Origin: Bacteroidales bacterium UBA5507
GTDB taxonomy: Bacteria > Bacteroidota > Bacteroidia > Bacteroidales > Lentimicrobiaceae
Assembly: GCA_002426195.1 (NCBI GenBank)
Contig: DIOT01000031.1
Location: forward strand, 16,852-80,851
Direction: 5' to 3'
Length of the DNA stretch: 64,000 nt
The notes beneath the pieces were generated by a model. That model was not told the origin of the DNA, ran no database searches, and was given only the letters and a program-made list of their open reading frames with translations. This document shows, one piece after another, positions 62,824 through 64,000 of this stretch (position 1 is its first letter; each line of letters begins with the position of its first letter). The position numbers and the translations under genes are program-made.

Positions 62824-63900
62824 ATGAAACTAGGTATCATTCTGGTAATCAATCCCAAAAACACCTCTTCAAAAATTGCGGTCTATAAAGACTCAAAACT
62901 TTGCTTTTTAAAGACAATAAGATACACCGATGAGCAAATTGCAGCATGCGGAAGTGTACCCGGTCAGATTGAGATGCGTAAGCAGGCCATTTTAAAAGAG
63001 CTTATTGAAAACGATATCAATGTCAATAAGATCGAGGTAATCATAGCCAGGGGTGGACTTATAAAGCCGGTTAAATCGGGTGTTTATAAAGTCAATGAGC
63101 AATTGAAAGAAGATTTGTTAAAAGGTGTCATGGGAATGCATGCAACAAATCTTGGTGGCATTATTGCACTTGAAATTTCTTCTCTGAATAATGCAATCCC
63201 TTTAATCGCGGATCCGGTTGTTGTTGATGAACTTACTGATGTTGCAAGAATTTCTGGCCATCCACTGTTTGAAAGGAAGTCGGTTTTTCATGCTTTAAAT
63301 CAAAAAGTAGTTGCGCGCAAATTTGCCAAGACACTCAACCGCAAATATGAGGACCTTCAATTGATAGTTGTTCATGCAGGTGGCGGAGGTATTTCAGTTG
63401 GTGCTCACAAAGGAGGCCATGTTGTTGATACCAATCAGGCTTTTGATGGCGATGGACCGTTTTCTATTGAAAGAACAGGAAGTTTACCTGTTGGAGACCT
63501 TATAAGATTATGCTTTAGTGGAAAATATACACAGGAAGAAATATTAACGATGATTACCGCTAAAGGTGGTTTGGGTGCATACCTGGGAACTATCAACCTA
63601 TCAACAATTGATAAGAGGATTAAAGATGATGATGAGACGGCCAAGATGATTACATATGCGATGGCCTATCAGGTTGCTAAAGAAGCAGGAGCTATGTGCA
63701 CAGTGCTCGATGGTAAGCCTGATGCAATCATCTTATCGGGTGATTTGTTTCAGTATTCCTGGTTTACAAACCACCTGATTAAGAAGCTCGAAAAAATTGG
63801 ACCTATTACAGTATACCCCAATGAAGATGAAATTGATGCTTTGGCACAAAATGCTATAGGTGTATTAAAGGGAGAAATTGAAGTCATGGAGTATAGTTAA
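62824..63900 (+). CDS. Divergent butyrate kinase paralog with altered active-site motifs
   Basis: The start is set at the ATG at 62824, which aligns with the N-terminus of the first butyrate kinase; the frame open to 62749 adds 25 residues without counterpart. Both proteins are 358 aa and clearly paralogous. Three nucleotide-site motifs differ here: NPKNTSSK instead of NPGSTSTK (10-17), HAGGGGISVG with an extra Gly instead of HLGGGISVG, and LSGDLFQ instead of LTGGIAH (304-307). RGGLIKPVKSGVY and DPVVVDE are retained. Reduced kinase activity, another substrate or a non-catalytic role are all possible. Confidence 0.85.
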   Translation: MKLGIILVINPKNTSSKIAVYKDSKLCFLKTIRYTDEQIAACGSVPGQIEMRKQAILKELIENDINVNKIEVIIARGGLIKPVKSGVYKVNEQLKEDLLKGVMGMHATNLGGIIALEISSLNNAIPLIADPVVVDELTDVARISGHPLFERKSVFHALNQKVVARKFAKTLNRKYEDLQLIVVHAGGGGISVGAHKGGHVVDTNQAFDGDGPFSIERTGSLPVGDLIRLCFSGKYTQEEILTMITAKGGLGAYLGTINLSTIDKRIKDDDETAKMITYAMAYQVAKEAGAMCTVLDGKPDAIILSGDLFQYSWFTNHLIKKLEKIGPITVYPNEDEIDALAQNAIGVLKGEIEVMEYS

Positions 63901-63935
63901 AATAATTGTTTGTTGTTTGATAATTGAGTGTTGAC

Positions 63936-63958
63936 AAAAGGCCGGTTACGGCCTTTTT
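63936..63958 (+). terminator. Terminator after the second butyrate kinase
   Basis: The stem AAAAGGCCG (63936-63944) with CGGCCTTTT (63949-63957), loop GTTA, is followed by T-rich sequence. Confidence 0.85.
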
Positions 63959-63959
63959 G

Positions 63960-63994
63960 TTTGTTCTTTGTTCTTTGTTCGTTGTTCTTTGTTA
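63960..63994 (+). repeat. Tandem heptamer repeat TTTGTTC
   Basis: Five 7-base units in register: three perfect TTTGTTC, then GTTGTTC and TTTGTTA. It runs into the end of the window, so its full extent is not known. Confidence 0.8.
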
Positions 63995-64000
63995 AGAGCC

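Noticed and set aside
1..64000. Defence system, prophage, transposon or integrated element
   Set aside because: No transposase, integrase, phage structural, toxin-antitoxin or restriction genes and no flanking direct repeats were seen; base composition looks uniform by eye.
1..64000. tRNA, rRNA or known riboswitch genes
   Set aside because: Intergenic regions were read on both strands and none showed a cloverleaf, rRNA segment or familiar riboswitch core. A covariance-model search would be decisive.

Overview
The window looks like chromosome of an anaerobic or microaerophilic Bacteroidota, most likely a Bacteroidales or Marinilabiliales relative. The evidence is the SprA type IX secretion translocon, family-restricted lipoproteins (DUF4403, DUF4837, GIN domain), a GIY-YIG/DEDDh nuclease fusion, promoters of the TTTG-N19-21-TAnnTTTG type, and an AT-rich composition with few Shine-Dalgarno sites. 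I see no prophage, transposon, CRISPR array, rRNA or tRNA. Almost all of the window is core-genome coding sequence.

Layout. 1-5.2 kb (+): the 3' part of a CPBP membrane protease gene, cysS, an M2-type metallopeptidase lipoprotein and a GIN-domain adhesin-like lipoprotein. 5.3-18.4 kb (-): DUF4403 lipoprotein, exonuclease/GIY-YIG nuclease, udk, a complete sodium-pumping methylmalonyl-CoA decarboxylase operon with its epimerase, prfB with a programmed +1 frameshift, recX, an FKBP isomerase, a sirtuin, mdh and an outer-membrane barrel. 18.5-32.5 kb (+): ruvA, sprA (2412 aa), gcvH, tonB, mltD, DUF4837 and mltF. 32.5-38.5 kb: SDR (-), tyrS-purN (+), and acd-etfB-etfA (-). 38.6-42.6 kb (+): two related lipoproteins followed by a TonB-dependent receptor. 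42.6-53.6 kb: lnt (-), then ptb-buk and a five-gene leucine/isovalerate catabolic operon (+). 53.7-58.7 kb: corA, an orphan gene, trpS, rng, a 29-residue basic ribosomal-type protein that is easily missed, and an HU gene. 58.9-64 kb: ssb, an HMG-CoA-lyase-like enzyme lacking the catalytic Cys, a 3-oxoacid CoA-transferase pair, a free-methionine-sulfoxide reductase and a divergent second butyrate kinase.

Much of the gene content fits one metabolic picture. Amino-acid and short-chain acyl-CoAs are oxidised through acyl-CoA dehydrogenase/ETF. Leucine carbon goes through methylcrotonyl-CoA carboxylase and HMG-CoA lyase to acetyl-CoA and acetoacetate. Acetoacetate is exchanged by the CoA transferase. 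ATP is recovered through phosphotransbutyrylase/butyrate kinase. The methylmalonyl-CoA arm makes propionyl-CoA while exporting sodium ions. The most unusual items are the lamin-tail/OadG fusion in the sodium pump, the butyrate kinase paralog with altered nucleotide-binding motifs, the Cys-to-Gln HMG-CoA-lyase homolog, the paired lipoproteins ahead of a TonB receptor, a long hairpin in the rng leader, and the misplaced catalytic base in the leucine-operon acyl-CoA dehydrogenase. I do not see a clearly new multigene system. The lipoprotein/receptor trio and the divergent enzyme pair at the right end are the closest candidates.
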